64,000 bases of DNA from Sphingomonas sp. Mn802worker (lineage in GTDB: Bacteria; Pseudomonadota; Alphaproteobacteria; Sphingomonadales; Sphingomonadaceae): positions 124,001 to 188,000 of the forward strand of contig NZ_AORY01000011.1 of the NCBI RefSeq assembly GCF_000382485.1. The letters run 5' to 3'. Below, piece by piece: positions 31,328 to 40,616 of this stretch. Under the pieces are notes generated by a model. It was not told the DNA's origin. It made no database searches and saw only the letters and a list, made by a program, of their open reading frames with translations. Both the position numbers and the translations under genes were made by a program. Within the stretch, counting starts at the first letter, position 1, and each line of letters starts with the position of its first letter.

Positions 31328-32563
31328 TCAGTCGCAGCAGCTTGCCGCCGCCCCCTTCCCGCCGTCCTGGATGACCCAGATCGCCCCATCGGGTGCCTGC
31401 GCCACGTCGCGGATGCGCTCGCCCATGTTCCACTGCTCGGCGACGCGCGCCTGTGCGCCATTCACCACGACGCGCACCAGCGACTTGCTCGACAGCCCGG
31501 CGATGAACAGCGAGCCGCGATACTGCGGGAATATCGCGCCGGTATAGGCGATCATCCCGCCCGGCGAGATCACCGGGTTCCACCATAGTACCGGCGCCTG
31601 GAACTCGGGGCGGGAGGGATGGTCGGGGATCTCGACACCCGAATAATTGTCGCCGTTTGATACCAGCGGCCAGCCATAATTCTTGCCCGGCTCGATCAGG
31701 TTCAGCTCGTCCCCGCCCTTTGGCCCCATTTCCTCTTCCCACAACCGTCCATCGGGGGCGACGACCAGCCCATAGGGGTTACGATGCCCGCTAGACCACG
31801 TCATTGCACGTGCACCGCCCGCCTTGTACATCGGGTTGCCCGGCCATGCCTTTCCGTCGAGCGTCAGTCGCACGATCTTGCCCAGCAATTGTTGCGGGTC
31901 CTGCGCCGGGGTGAAGCGCTGCCGCTCGCCCGAAGTGAGGAACAGCGACTTGCCGTCGGGTGCAAAGGCGATCGTCGCGCCGAACTGCCCGCCCGGGCCG
32001 TCCGACCCCGCACGCCAGATCACCTGCTGCCCGCTCAAGCGCTCATCGTCCAACCGTGCGCGCATCAGCGCAAGGCTCGATCCGCCGTTCGGACGCGGCT
32101 CGGCGTAGCTCAGGTAGATCAGGCGGCTCGTCGCGAAATCGGGCGCGATCGCAATGTCGAGCAACCCGCCCTGCCCGCCGCTTGCCACCGCGGGAACGCC
32201 GCTGACGTTGCCGACGCGACCGTCAACGGCACGGTGCTTGAGCGCGCCCGCCTTCTCGGTCACGAGGAGGCTCGCATCCGGCAGGAACGCGATCGCGAAC
32301 GGCGCATCGAACTGCCCCATCTCGGCAATCGCGACCGGCGGCGCGGTCAGCGCGATGTTGGCGCGACCGGTCGTCGCCGCCACGTTGCGCGCGGTCGGCG
32401 CGGGCGCGTTCTTCGGGACCGGATCGTTGCTTCCAGCGATCTGCGGCCCTTGCGGCCCCGTCGTCACGTCGGACGGCGCTGCCGCGCTGTTACCCTGTGC
32501 TTGCGGTTGCGCCGAGCAGGCGGTGGAGGCGAGCAGCGCGGCGGCAAAGGCAATCAATCGCAC
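31328..32563 (-). CDS. PQQ-type aldose sugar dehydrogenase, lipoprotein-like
   Basis: A 411-residue exported beta-propeller enzyme of the soluble glucose/sorbosone dehydrogenase family (YliI/Asd-like). Residues 1-15 form a signal peptide with a possible lipobox cysteine at 16 (ASTAC), followed by a low-complexity linker to about residue 60. The catalytic propeller shows LLDIAIAPDF, SGHRNPYGL, EEEMGPKGGDELNLIEPGKNYGWP and GMIAYTGAIFPQYRGSLFIAGL, all family landmarks for PQQ and calcium binding. It ends with AASCCD, an unusual tail. It oxidises aldoses in the periplasm if PQQ is available; no pqq genes are here. Confidence 0.9.
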   Translation of the reverse strand: MRLIAFAAALLASTACSAQPQAQGNSAAAPSDVTTGPQGPQIAGSNDPVPKNAPAPTARNVAATTGRANIALTAPPVAIAEMGQFDAPFAIAFLPDASLLVTEKAGALKHRAVDGRVGNVSGVPAVASGGQGGLLDIAIAPDFATSRLIYLSYAEPRPNGGSSLALMRARLDDERLSGQQVIWRAGSDGPGGQFGATIAFAPDGKSLFLTSGERQRFTPAQDPQQLLGKIVRLTLDGKAWPGNPMYKAGGARAMTWSSGHRNPYGLVVAPDGRLWEEEMGPKGGDELNLIEPGKNYGWPLVSNGDNYSGVEIPDHPSRPEFQAPVLWWNPVISPGGMIAYTGAIFPQYRGSLFIAGLSSKSLVRVVVNGAQARVAEQWNMGERIRDVAQAPDGAIWVIQDGGKGAAASCCD

Positions 32564-32756
32564 GTATGTATCCCTCGGGTTCGGTCACGCGAACAAAGGC
32601 GCATCGCTGCCTCTTGTTCCCCGCATGCCTGTCACGAAGCGTTGCCGGCTTGCGGCGCTCACCCGATCGGTCTATATCACGCGTGCTTTCTCTTACATCG
32701 TCAGGTGCAAGGGGCTGCGGAGCTCGGCTCCGCGGCGGCAAGAAACGCATGTTCGG

Positions 32757-33335
32757 ATGACCCGCTTGGACGATACAAACGCCCTTTCTGCAACGAAGGC
32801 TTTGGCTGCCATGATCGCACCCGAGGCCGAGGCACTCGGTTTCGCGCTGGTGCGCGTGCGCCTGTTCGGCAAGGGAGACGAGCGTACGTTGCAGGTGATG
32901 GCCGAGCGTCCCGACACGCGCCAGCTGACGATCGACGATTGCGCCGACTTATCGCGCCGCATCTCCGATCAGCTCGACGCCGCGGAAGCGGCCGGACGCG
33001 ATTACATCGATGGCGCCTACCGGCTTGAGGTGTCGAGCCCCGGCATCGACCGTCCGCTCACCAGGTTGCAGGATTTCGAGGACTGGAAGGGGCACGAGGC
33101 CCGCATCCACCTGACCGCGCCGGTCGACGGTCGCAAGCAGCTGACCGGCGACCTCGTCGGCACCGACGGCGACCGGATCACGATCGACGTGCGCAAGCAT
33201 GAAGCGATGACGATCGGGTTCGATCAGGTCGCCGATGCGAAGCTGTTGCTCACCGACCGGCTGATCGCCGCCACCGTCCCGCTCTCGCAAGAGGGTGCGG
33301 AAGAAGAAGAATTCGAAGAAGAGGACAGTCAGTAA
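32757..33335 (+). CDS. rimP: Ribosome maturation factor RimP
   Basis: A 192-residue RimP, needed for 30S subunit assembly. The N-terminal domain has IAPEAEALGFALVRVRLFG and the conserved YRLEVSSPGIDRPLTRLQDFEDWKG block (about residues 87-113), followed by an SH3-like C-terminal domain and an acidic tail (EEEEFEEEDSQ). The upstream ATG was chosen by family N-terminus; the binding site is weak. It is the first gene of the translation operon and its stop is one base from the nusA start. Confidence 0.94.
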   Translation: MTRLDDTNALSATKALAAMIAPEAEALGFALVRVRLFGKGDERTLQVMAERPDTRQLTIDDCADLSRRISDQLDAAEAAGRDYIDGAYRLEVSSPGIDRPLTRLQDFEDWKGHEARIHLTAPVDGRKQLTGDLVGTDGDRITIDVRKHEAMTIGFDQVADAKLLLTDRLIAATVPLSQEGAEEEEFEEEDSQ

Positions 33336-33336
33336 G

Positions 33337-34965
33337 ATGGCCACGGGCGTCACTGCGAACCGCGCGGAACTGATCGCGATCGCCAATTCGGTCGCGTCGG
33401 AGAAGATGATCGACAAGGGCATCGTCATTGAGGCGATGGAGGACGCGATCCAGCGCGCGGCGCGCACGCGCTACGGCCAGGAAATGGACATCCGCGCCAA
33501 GCTCGATCCCAACAACGGCGACCTGCGTCTGTGGCGCGTCGTCGAGGTGGTCGAGCTGGTCGACGACATCTACAAGCAGGTCGACCTGAAGGGTGCGCAG
33601 AAGCTTCAGGAGGGCGCGGAGCTGGGAGACTATCTGGTCGATCCGCTGCCCCCGATCGAGTTCGGCCGCATCCAGGCGCAGGCCGCCAAGCAGACGATCT
33701 TCCAGAAGGTGCGCGACGCCGAGCGCGAGCGGCAGTTCGAGGAGTTCAAGGACCGTGCAGGTGAGATCATCACCGGCGTCGTCAAGCGGGTCGAGTTCGG
33801 CCACATCGTCGTCGACCTCGGCCGCGCCGAGGGCGTGATCCGCCGCGACGCGCAGATCCCGCGCGAGGTGGTGCGCGTCAACGACCGCATCCGCAGCCTG
33901 ATCCTCAAGGTCGTGCGCGAGAACCGCGGCCCGCAGATCTTCCTGTCACGCGCGCATCCCGACTTCATGAAAAAGCTGTTCGCGCAGGAAGTGCCCGAAA
34001 TCTACGACGGCATCATCGAGATCAAGGCGGCCGCGCGAGACCCGGGCAGCCGCGCGAAGATCGGCGTCATCTCTCACGATTCCTCAATCGATCCGGTCGG
34101 CGCCTGCGTCGGCATGAAGGGCAGCCGCGTTCAGGCGGTCGTGCAGGAGATGCAGGGCGAAAAGATCGACATCATCCCCTGGTCGCCCGACACCGCGACC
34201 TTTGTCGTCAACGCGCTGCAGCCGGCGAACGTCGCGCGCGTGCTGATCGACGAGGAAGACGACCGGATCGAGGTCGTCGTCCCCGACGATCAGCTTTCCC
34301 TCGCGATCGGTCGTCGCGGCCAGAACGTGCGCCTCGCCTCGCAGCTGACCGCCAAGGCGATCGACATCCTGACCGAGACCGATTCGAGCGAGAAGCGTCA
34401 GGCCGAGTTCGTCAAGAACAGCGACACGTTCCAGAACGAGCTCGATGTCGACGAGACGCTCGCGCAGCTGCTCGTCGCTGAAGGCTTCAGCGAGCTCGAG
34501 GAAGTCGCCTATGTCGAACTCGACGAGCTGGCGGGGATCGAGGGCTTCGACGAGGACCTCGCGCAGGAATTGCAGAGCCGCGCGCAGGAAGCGCTCGAAC
34601 GGCGCGAGACCGCGCAGCGCGAGGAGCGACGTGCGCTCGGCGTCGAGGACGCGCTGGCCGAGCTGCCGTACATGACCGAGGCGATGCTGGTCACGCTCGG
34701 CAAGGCGAAGATCAAGACGCTCGACGACTTGGCCGACCTCGCCACCGACGAGCTGATCGAGAAGAAGCGTCAGGAGCCGCGTCGCCGCAACGACGACGCG
34801 CCCAAGCGTCCGGAGCACAAGGGCGGCGTGCTCGGTGCCTATGGCCTGACCGAGGAGCAGGGCAACGAGATGATCATGGCCGCACGCGCCCACTGGTTCG
34901 AGGACGAGCCGGCAGCGGCGGGCGAGAACGCTGAGCCCGCAACCCAGGAGGCGGCGCGCGACTGA
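33337..34965 (+). CDS. nusA: Transcription termination/antitermination factor NusA
   Basis: A 542-residue NusA. The N-terminal RNA polymerase-binding domain (1-130) is followed by S1 (ITGVVKRVEFGHIVVDLGRAEGVI), KH1 and KH2 domains (RAKIGVISHDSSIDPVGACVGMKGSRVQ; LSLAIGRRGQNVRLAS), and C-terminal helix-hairpin-helix repeats (AQLLVAEGFSELEEVAYV, MLVTLGKAKIKTLDDLADL). The start at 33337 gives the standard N-terminus; the longer reading covers the rimP end. Its stop overlaps the next start (TGATG). Confidence 0.96.
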   Translation: MATGVTANRAELIAIANSVASEKMIDKGIVIEAMEDAIQRAARTRYGQEMDIRAKLDPNNGDLRLWRVVEVVELVDDIYKQVDLKGAQKLQEGAELGDYLVDPLPPIEFGRIQAQAAKQTIFQKVRDAERERQFEEFKDRAGEIITGVVKRVEFGHIVVDLGRAEGVIRRDAQIPREVVRVNDRIRSLILKVVRENRGPQIFLSRAHPDFMKKLFAQEVPEIYDGIIEIKAAARDPGSRAKIGVISHDSSIDPVGACVGMKGSRVQAVVQEMQGEKIDIIPWSPDTATFVVNALQPANVARVLIDEEDDRIEVVVPDDQLSLAIGRRGQNVRLASQLTAKAIDILTETDSSEKRQAEFVKNSDTFQNELDVDETLAQLLVAEGFSELEEVAYVELDELAGIEGFDEDLAQELQSRAQEALERRETAQREERRALGVEDALAELPYMTEAMLVTLGKAKIKTLDDLADLATDELIEKKRQEPRRRNDDAPKRPEHKGGVLGAYGLTEEQGNEMIMAARAHWFEDEPAAAGENAEPATQEAARD

Positions 34966-35207
34966 TGCCGTTCGTGTCGATCCGACTGGCGGGCAGTGCG
35001 ACCCGCGACCAGAAAGCGGGGATCGTGGCTGATGTCACCTCCTCGCTGGTGACGCGGCTGGGCAAGAACCCGGCCGCGGTGCAGGTCGTGATCGAGGAAG
35101 TGTCACCAGAGAATTATGGTGCGGGCGGGCAGTTGATCGCCGATCGCGACTCGCCAGCAACGCCAACTACCGCCAAGGGAGACGCGCATGCGGAACCCCG
35201 ACCATGA
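34965..35207 (+). CDS. 4-oxalocrotonate tautomerase family protein
   Basis: An 80-residue tautomerase-fold protein. After removal of Met, the N-terminus is the catalytic proline (PFVSIRL), followed by QKAGIVADVTSSLVTRLGKNPAAVQVVIEEVSPENYGAGGQ, the usual beta-alpha-beta unit of about 60 residues. The last 20 residues (SPATPTTAKGDAHAEPRP) are outside the family and overlap the ylxR start. It sits inside the nusA - ylxR - infB operon, coupled on both sides, which is an odd place for a catabolic-type enzyme. Natural substrate unknown. Confidence 0.85.
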   Translation: MPFVSIRLAGSATRDQKAGIVADVTSSLVTRLGKNPAAVQVVIEEVSPENYGAGGQLIADRDSPATPTTAKGDAHAEPRP

Positions 35208-35931
35208 GGCGCTAGAAAGCCCCACCCGCTCCTGCATCCTGACCCGCGATCGTGCGCCGCAGCACGTGCTGGTGCGGTTGGTGCTCGGCCCCGACAATCT
35301 GGTCTACCCCGACGTGCGCGCAAAAGCGCCAGGTCGCGGTGCCTGGATCGGGGTAACGCGTGGCGAACTCGAACAGGCCTATGCCAAGGGCCGGCTGCGC
35401 GGCGCGCTCGCCCGCGCGTTCAAGTCGAACGACGTGCAACTGTCCGACACGCTGCCGCAGCAGATCGCGACCGCGCTGGAGAAGAACGCGCTCGACCGTT
35501 TGGGGCTTGAGGCCCGTGCAGGGCACCTGCTGACCGGTGCCGAGCGGATCGAGAATGCGGCCCGCGGCGGGCAACTTCGTGCGCTCTATCACGCCGCTGA
35601 TGCGGGTGAGGACGGCGCGCGCAAGCTCGCCCAGGCGTGGCGCGTCGGCTCCGATCGTGAGGGAAGCGACCTCAAGGGTCTGGTTCTTCCCGTCCCGCGC
35701 CCCATATTGTCGTTGGCGCTGGGCCGCGAGAATGTGGTACATATCGGCGTCACCGACCGCACGGCGGCCGATCGACTGGGCGAAGCGCTCGGTCGCTGGC
35801 TGCACTTTATCGGCCCTGATCCTATCCCGGCACCTTGCGAAACGGCCTCGCAAGGCGCATCGGCGCCCGGTCCCGAGCTTGCCTCGAACCTGGCGCCTAC
35901 GGCCGTGACGATGAACGAGGAATTTGAGTGA
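35188..35931 (+). CDS. YlxR (DUF448) RNA-binding protein with L7Ae-like C-terminal part
   Basis: A 247-residue protein. Residues 12-90 are a YlxR/DUF448 domain (RSCILTRDRAPQHVLVRLVLGPDNLVYPDVRAKAPGRGAWIGV), normally an RNA-binding or nucleoid-associated regulator. Residues 95-185 resemble an L7Ae/L30e-like (YlxQ) fold (LDRLGLEARAGHLLTGAERIENAARGGQLRALYHAADA). A Pro/Ala-rich tail follows. Many alphaproteobacteria have this fusion before infB. AAGGGAG lies upstream within the tautomerase gene, and its stop overlaps the infB GTG. Confidence 0.9.
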   Translation: MRNPDHEALESPTRSCILTRDRAPQHVLVRLVLGPDNLVYPDVRAKAPGRGAWIGVTRGELEQAYAKGRLRGALARAFKSNDVQLSDTLPQQIATALEKNALDRLGLEARAGHLLTGAERIENAARGGQLRALYHAADAGEDGARKLAQAWRVGSDREGSDLKGLVLPVPRPILSLALGRENVVHIGVTDRTAADRLGEALGRWLHFIGPDPIPAPCETASQGASAPGPELASNLAPTAVTMNEEFE

Positions 35932-38771
35932 GCGAGACCGACAACGACAAGCCGAAACTCGGAATGCGCGCGCCCTTGGGGCTGAAGCGCACGGTCGAGA
36001 CCGGCAAGGTGAAGCAGAGCTTCAGCCACGGCCGTAGCAATACGGTGGTGGTCGAGGTGAAGCGTCGCCGCGTGCTCGGTCCGCAGGGCGCGGCCGAACA
36101 GGCTCCTGCGCCCGAGCCGACGCCCTCACCCGCGCCTGCTGCACCGCAGCCGCAGGCCGCGCCGCCGCGCGCGCCGGTCAGCAACGAAAGCGCGCAGGAG
36201 CGCCAGTCGCGTCTGCTGCGTGAGGCCGAGGAACAGCGCATGCACGCGCTGGAGGAAACGCGCCGTCGCCAGGACAGCGAGCGTCAGCACGCCGCCGAGG
36301 CCGAGCGCACCCGCGCCGAAGAGAAGCGCCGTGCCGAGGCCGAGGCGCAGGCGGCACCGCCGGCACCCGCACCCGAGCCGACCCCGGCTCCGACGCCTGC
36401 CCCTGCCCCCGTGCAGGAAGCAGCGCCTGCGCGGACCGTCGCGACGCCGATGGGCGCGCGTGGCTTCCGCCCGGTCGTGCGTGAGACCCCGCCGGCACCC
36501 GAGCCGACCCCGGCTCCGGCTGTCGAGGCGACGCCCGCACCCGCTCCGGTCGAGGCGGCAGCACCCGCTCCGACCCCGGCGCCCGCACCGACCCCTGCGC
36601 CCACGCCCGCCCCGACACCCGCACCCGCGCCGCGTGCGACGATCGAGCTGGGTCGCGATCCGTCGATGCCCGCGCCGCGCCGCTTCTCGCCGGTCGCGCG
36701 TCCCGACATTCCGAAGCCGCAGCCCAAGCCCGAGCCGAAGCCGGCGGCTGCCGCCACTCCGTCGCAGCCTGCGTCGAACGGTGGCGTCAATACGCCGCGC
36801 GCGATGCCCGCGGGCACGATGGCGGCACGCGGCGCGACCGCTGCACGTCCGCAGCAGCGCGACCGCAAGTCGGACGAGCGCCGCGGCGGCAAGCTGACCG
36901 TCAACCGCGCGTTGAACGAGGACGGCGCCCGCGCCCGCAGTCTCGCCGCGCTGAAGCGTGCGCGCGAGAAGGAGAAGCGTGGCTTCGGCGGCCCGCGCGA
37001 GCCGCAGGCCAAGCAGGTCCGCGACGTGCAGGTGCCCGAGGTCATCACGGTGCAGGAACTCGCCAATCGCATGGCGGAACGCGGTGCCGACCTGGTGAAG
37101 GCGCTGTTCAAGATGGGCATGCCCGTTACGATGACGCAGTCGATCGATCAGGACACCGCCGAGTTGCTGGTGACGGAATTCGGCCACAACATCGTCCGCG
37201 TCTCCGACAGCGACATCGACCTCGCGTTCGACACAGCGCCCGACGCTGAGGGCGATCTGCAGCCGCGTCCGCCGGTGGTCACGATCATGGGCCACGTCGA
37301 TCATGGCAAGACGTCCTTGCTCGATGCGCTGCGCGGCACCGACGTGGTGCGCGGTGAAGCCGGCGGCATCACGCAGCACATCGGCGCGTATCAGGTGACG
37401 CTCAAGGACAAGTCGAAGGTCACCTTCCTCGACACGCCGGGCCACGAGGCGTTCACCGCCATGCGTGCGCGCGGCGCCGACGTGACCGACATCGTGGTGC
37501 TGGTGGTCGCGGCCGATGACGGGCTGATGCCGCAGACGATTGAGGCGATCAACCACACGAAGGCGGCAGGCAAGCCGATGATCGTGGCGATCAACAAAGT
37601 CGACAAGCACGACGCCAACCCGCAGCGCGTGCGCGAGCGTTTGCTCGAACACGACATTCAGGTCGAGGCGATGGGCGGCGAGACGCAGGACGTCGAAGTC
37701 TCCGCGCTTAAGAAGACCGGGCTCGACGAGCTGATCGCCAAGATCCAGCTTCAGGCCGAACTGCTAGAGTTGCGCGCCAACCCTGATCGCGATGCCGAGG
37801 GCAGCGTGGTCGAGGCGAAGCTCGACAAGGGCCGCGGCCCGGTCGCGACCGTGCTCGTCACGCGCGGCACGCTTAAGGTCGGCGACGTGTTCGTCGTCGG
37901 TGCGGAAAGCGGCAAGGTGCGCGCGATCGTCGACGACAAGGGCCGCCAGCTCAAGAACGCCGGTCCGTCGATGCCGGTCGAGGTGCTCGGCATCACCGGA
38001 ACGCCGTCGGCGGGCGACCAGTTGCAGGTGGTCGAGAACGAGCAGCGCGCGCGCGAAGTGGCGGAATATCGCCAGGGCGTGTTGACGCAGAAGCGCACCA
38101 CGACAGCGCCGGCTAGCCTAGAGAGCATGTTCTCCGCGCTCGCCGCCAACAAGGCGATCGAATATCCGCTCGTCGTCAAGGCGGACACGCAAGGCACGGT
38201 CGAGGCGATCGTCGCGTCGATCAACAAGATCTCGACCGACCTCATCCGCGCGCGCGTACTGCACTCGGGCGTCGGCGGTATCACCGAGAGCGACGTGACG
38301 CTCGCGGGTGCGTCGGGCGCGCCGATCATCGGCTTTAACGTCCGCGCGAACGCCAAGGCACGCGAGATCGCCGAGCGGCAGAAGGTGGCGCTGAAATATT
38401 ACGATGTCATCTACGACCTGATCGACGAAATCCGCGCCGGCATGGCGGGCGAGCTCGGGCCGGAGGCGTTCGAGACCGTCGTCGGTCGCGCCGAGATCCG
38501 CGAGGTCTTCTCGGCCGGCAAGCACGGTCGCGCGGCGGGTCTGCTCGTCACCGACGGTGTTATCCGCAAGTCGCTCAAGGCGCGTATCACGCGTCAGGAC
38601 GTCATCATCTACCAGGGCGAGATCGCGTCGCTGCGTCGCTTCAAGGACGACGTGCCCGAGGTCCGCGCCGGGTTGGAGTGCGGTGTCACGTTCACGCAGA
38701 ACTTCACCGACATCAAGGCCGGCGATTACCTCGAGACCTACGAGGTCGAACTGCGCGAGCGCACGCTCTAA
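35928..38771 (+). CDS. infB: Translation initiation factor IF-2
   Basis: A 947-residue IF-2, which brings initiator tRNA to the 30S subunit. The first 50 residues are the alphaproteobacterial N-terminal piece ([35 protein letters not shown]). Residues about 62-285 are a Pro/Ala/Glu-rich linker with many PAP-type repeats. An IF2_N domain ([23 protein letters not shown]) precedes the GTPase: GHVDHGKT (G1), DTPGHEAF (G3), NKVDKHD (G4). Domains II to IV follow to the end. Initiation is at GTG, overlapping the ylxR stop (GTGA). Confidence 0.97.
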   Translation: MSETDNDKPKLGMRAPLGLKRTVETGKVKQSFSHGRSNTVVVEVKRRRVLGPQGAAEQAPAPEPTPSPAPAAPQPQAAPPRAPVSNESAQERQSRLLREAEEQRMHALEETRRRQDSERQHAAEAERTRAEEKRRAEAEAQAAPPAPAPEPTPAPTPAPAPVQEAAPARTVATPMGARGFRPVVRETPPAPEPTPAPAVEATPAPAPVEAAAPAPTPAPAPTPAPTPAPTPAPAPRATIELGRDPSMPAPRRFSPVARPDIPKPQPKPEPKPAAAATPSQPASNGGVNTPRAMPAGTMAARGATAARPQQRDRKSDERRGGKLTVNRALNEDGARARSLAALKRAREKEKRGFGGPREPQAKQVRDVQVPEVITVQELANRMAERGADLVKALFKMGMPVTMTQSIDQDTAELLVTEFGHNIVRVSDSDIDLAFDTAPDAEGDLQPRPPVVTIMGHVDHGKTSLLDALRGTDVVRGEAGGITQHIGAYQVTLKDKSKVTFLDTPGHEAFTAMRARGADVTDIVVLVVAADDGLMPQTIEAINHTKAAGKPMIVAINKVDKHDANPQRVRERLLEHDIQVEAMGGETQDVEVSALKKTGLDELIAKIQLQAELLELRANPDRDAEGSVVEAKLDKGRGPVATVLVTRGTLKVGDVFVVGAESGKVRAIVDDKGRQLKNAGPSMPVEVLGITGTPSAGDQLQVVENEQRAREVAEYRQGVLTQKRTTTAPASLESMFSALAANKAIEYPLVVKADTQGTVEAIVASINKISTDLIRARVLHSGVGGITESDVTLAGASGAPIIGFNVRANAKAREIAERQKVALKYYDVIYDLIDEIRAGMAGELGPEAFETVVGRAEIREVFSAGKHGRAAGLLVTDGVIRKSLKARITRQDVIIYQGEIASLRRFKDDVPEVRAGLECGVTFTQNFTDIKAGDYLETYEVELRERTL

Positions 38772-38789
38772 GCACGCCTGAGCGGGCGG

Positions 38790-39450
38790 ATGATGTCACA
38801 GACACAGATCATCCGCCCGCTTGGCGAGGCGCTCGGCTGGCTTTAAAAGGAGCTCGACTGGGGCGCGCCGCGCGCCGAGTTGCACCATCTGACGGGACGC
38901 ATCAGTGAGCTCTGCGCCGCCATGTTGACCCACGGTGAGATGGCTGGTGCGGTCAACCAGCGCGGCTACGACGTGGTTGGCTTCGACGGAGAGCGCATCT
39001 CGGGTCAAGAAGGTGACATCGAGTGGCTGAGCGACGTTCAACCCGCGCACGCTTGAACTGGTCGATCGCATCATCGTCCTGCGCATCAGCGCCGATACCG
39101 ACAACGGCGTGTCGATTGGCATATTGCTAGATGTGCTGCGTGCAGGCTTCAATCGACATCTGCGATACCTGGCAATGGAGAGATCGACTACGCGATACGG
39201 TCGCCTCGAGCATTCGCGCGTGACCTGGACGATCGGGCGATCGTCGCGGAGTTGTTCACCACTGTTGGATGGTCCGCCATATGAGAGCGGGACCGTGCGA
39301 GTGCTGGACGACGGTGTGGAACTTGCGAACGCGATGCCGCCGCTACGCATGTTCGCGGCGACACTTGGCGTCGACCTGCGTAATGCTAATGGCGGGTTTC
39401 GGAACACGCGGCAGCTCGGCGACGCTGTGCTCGTAGCGATGAGAGTTTGA
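38790..39450 (+). pseudogene. Decayed DUF6998-like gene between infB and rbfA
   Basis: Remnant protein pieces can be read in order. From 38793: TQIIRPLGEALGWL, a TAA stop at 38844, then KELDWGAPRAELHHLTGRIS and GYDVVGFDGERIS. After a one-base insertion near 39002 the frame moves to VKKVTSSG, a TGA at 39028, then TFNPRTLELVDRIIVLRIS and ILLDV, and finally ESGTVRVLDDGVELANA and [17 protein letters not shown] ending at 39450. The part 39150-39280 seems to need a further pair of frameshifts. The pieces resemble, from memory, the DUF6998 family with a nuclease-like ERISVK core. At least two stops and one frameshift make it non-functional. Confidence 0.65.
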
Positions 39451-39451
39451 T

Positions 39452-39844
39452 ATGAAGAACGACGAAAAGCCCGATAAATCCGTTCGGACGCTGCGCGTCG
39501 GCGAGCAGGTCCGCCACGTCCTGTCCGAGATCCTGCAACGCGGCGACGTGCATGACGAGACGTTGGCGAAACACATGGTCAGCGTCACGGAAGTGCGCAT
39601 GTCGCCCGACCTGCGGCACGCGACCGTGTTCGTGAAGCCGCTGCTCGGCCGCGATGAGGAAGCGGTGTTGAAGGCGCTGCGCACCAACACAGCCTACCTC
39701 CAGCGCGAGGTCGCGCACCGCGTACAGAACAAGTACGCCGCGAAGCTCAAATTCCTCGCCGATGAGAGCTTTGACGAGGGCAGTCATATCGACGCGCTGC
39801 TGCGTCGCCCCGAGGTTGCACGCGACCTGAACGACGGCGAATAG
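39452..39844 (+). CDS. rbfA: Ribosome-binding factor A
   Basis: A 130-residue KH-fold 30S maturation factor. Family features are [19 protein letters not shown] at the start, [22 protein letters not shown] in the middle strands and [28 protein letters not shown] at the C-terminus. It starts two bases after the pseudogene end, which supports the idea that the decayed gene was inserted within the infB-rbfA junction. truB does not follow. Confidence 0.95.
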   Translation: MKNDEKPDKSVRTLRVGEQVRHVLSEILQRGDVHDETLAKHMVSVTEVRMSPDLRHATVFVKPLLGRDEEAVLKALRTNTAYLQREVAHRVQNKYAAKLKFLADESFDEGSHIDALLRRPEVARDLNDGE

Positions 39845-39851
39845 GCGCGCC

Positions 39852-40430
39852 GTGGCAAAGCTCTATTTCTACTATGCCAGCATGAACGCGGGCAAGTCGA
39901 CCAACCTGCTTCAGGCTGACTTCAACTATCGCGAGCGCGGCATGGCGACGATGCTGTTCACTGCCGCGATCGACGATCGCTTCGCCGCGGGTACGATCAC
40001 CTCGCGCATCGGCCTGTCCGCGCCCGCGACCCCCTTCGACCACTTGACCGACATCGCCGCGCAGGTGGCGGCGCAGCACGCCGACGCACCGGTCGCATGC
40101 GTGCTGGTCGACGAGGCGCAGTTCCTCACCGACGCGCAGGTCGACCAGCTCGCCTGGCTCGCCGACACACTCGGCGTGCCGGTGCTCGCCTACGGCCTGC
40201 GCACCGACTTTCAGGGACAGCTCTTTCCCGGCTCGGCGCGCCTGCTCGCGCTCGCCGACTCGCTCAATGAGATAAAGTCGGTGTGCGCCTGCGGGCGCAA
40301 GGCGACGATGAACCTGCGGGTCGACAGCTCTGGAAACCCGATCGCGCAGGGGCAGCAGACTGAGATCGGCGGCAACGACCGCTACGTCGCGCTATGCCGC
40401 CGCCACTTCACCGAGGCGCTGGCAGGCTGA
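39852..40430 (+). CDS. tdk: Thymidine kinase
   Basis: A 192-residue type II thymidine kinase for dTMP salvage. The P-loop is YASMNAGKST (residues 8-17), the Walker B/catalytic region VLVDEAQFL, the lasso region YGLRTDFQGQLFPGSARLLALAD, and the zinc ligands lie in CACGRKA and CRRHF. The start is GTG, 7 bases after rbfA, with a weak binding site. Its place after rbfA, where truB is usual, is noteworthy. Confidence 0.94.
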   Translation: MAKLYFYYASMNAGKSTNLLQADFNYRERGMATMLFTAAIDDRFAAGTITSRIGLSAPATPFDHLTDIAAQVAAQHADAPVACVLVDEAQFLTDAQVDQLAWLADTLGVPVLAYGLRTDFQGQLFPGSARLLALADSLNEIKSVCACGRKATMNLRVDSSGNPIAQGQQTEIGGNDRYVALCRRHFTEALAG

Positions 40431-40563
40431 GCGGCGATCTGTCGCGGCAGATCTCCCGGCTACGCACTCGTCTTCCCAGGCTTGATCGGAGGTCACGCTT
40501 CTTCTGCGCGGTGAGAAGGAGGGAGGGATAGCGGGGCCAGGTCACTCCACCACCTCTGCGCAA

Positions 40564-40591
40564 AGCCCCGGCCAGTTACCCAGCCGGGGCT
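40564..40591. terminator. Bidirectional hairpin between tdk and clpA
   Basis: Perfect 9-base arms AGCCCCGGC/GCCGGGGCT around a 10-base loop, in the 186-base gap between converging tdk and clpA. No strong T tract is seen on either strand. The rest of the gap shows nothing else recognisable. Confidence 0.55.
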
Positions 40592-40616
40592 CAACTCACT
40601 TAACGGTCGTCGCGTC

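Noticed and set aside
36126..37652. 508-residue minus-strand frame opposite infB
   Set aside because: Arg/Gly low-complexity mirror of the Pro/Ala linker; not a protein.
38772..39451. CRISPR, insertion sequence or phage remnant in the infB-rbfA gap
   Set aside because: No direct repeats, terminal inverted repeats or transposase pieces; the readable fragments belong to one decayed protein.
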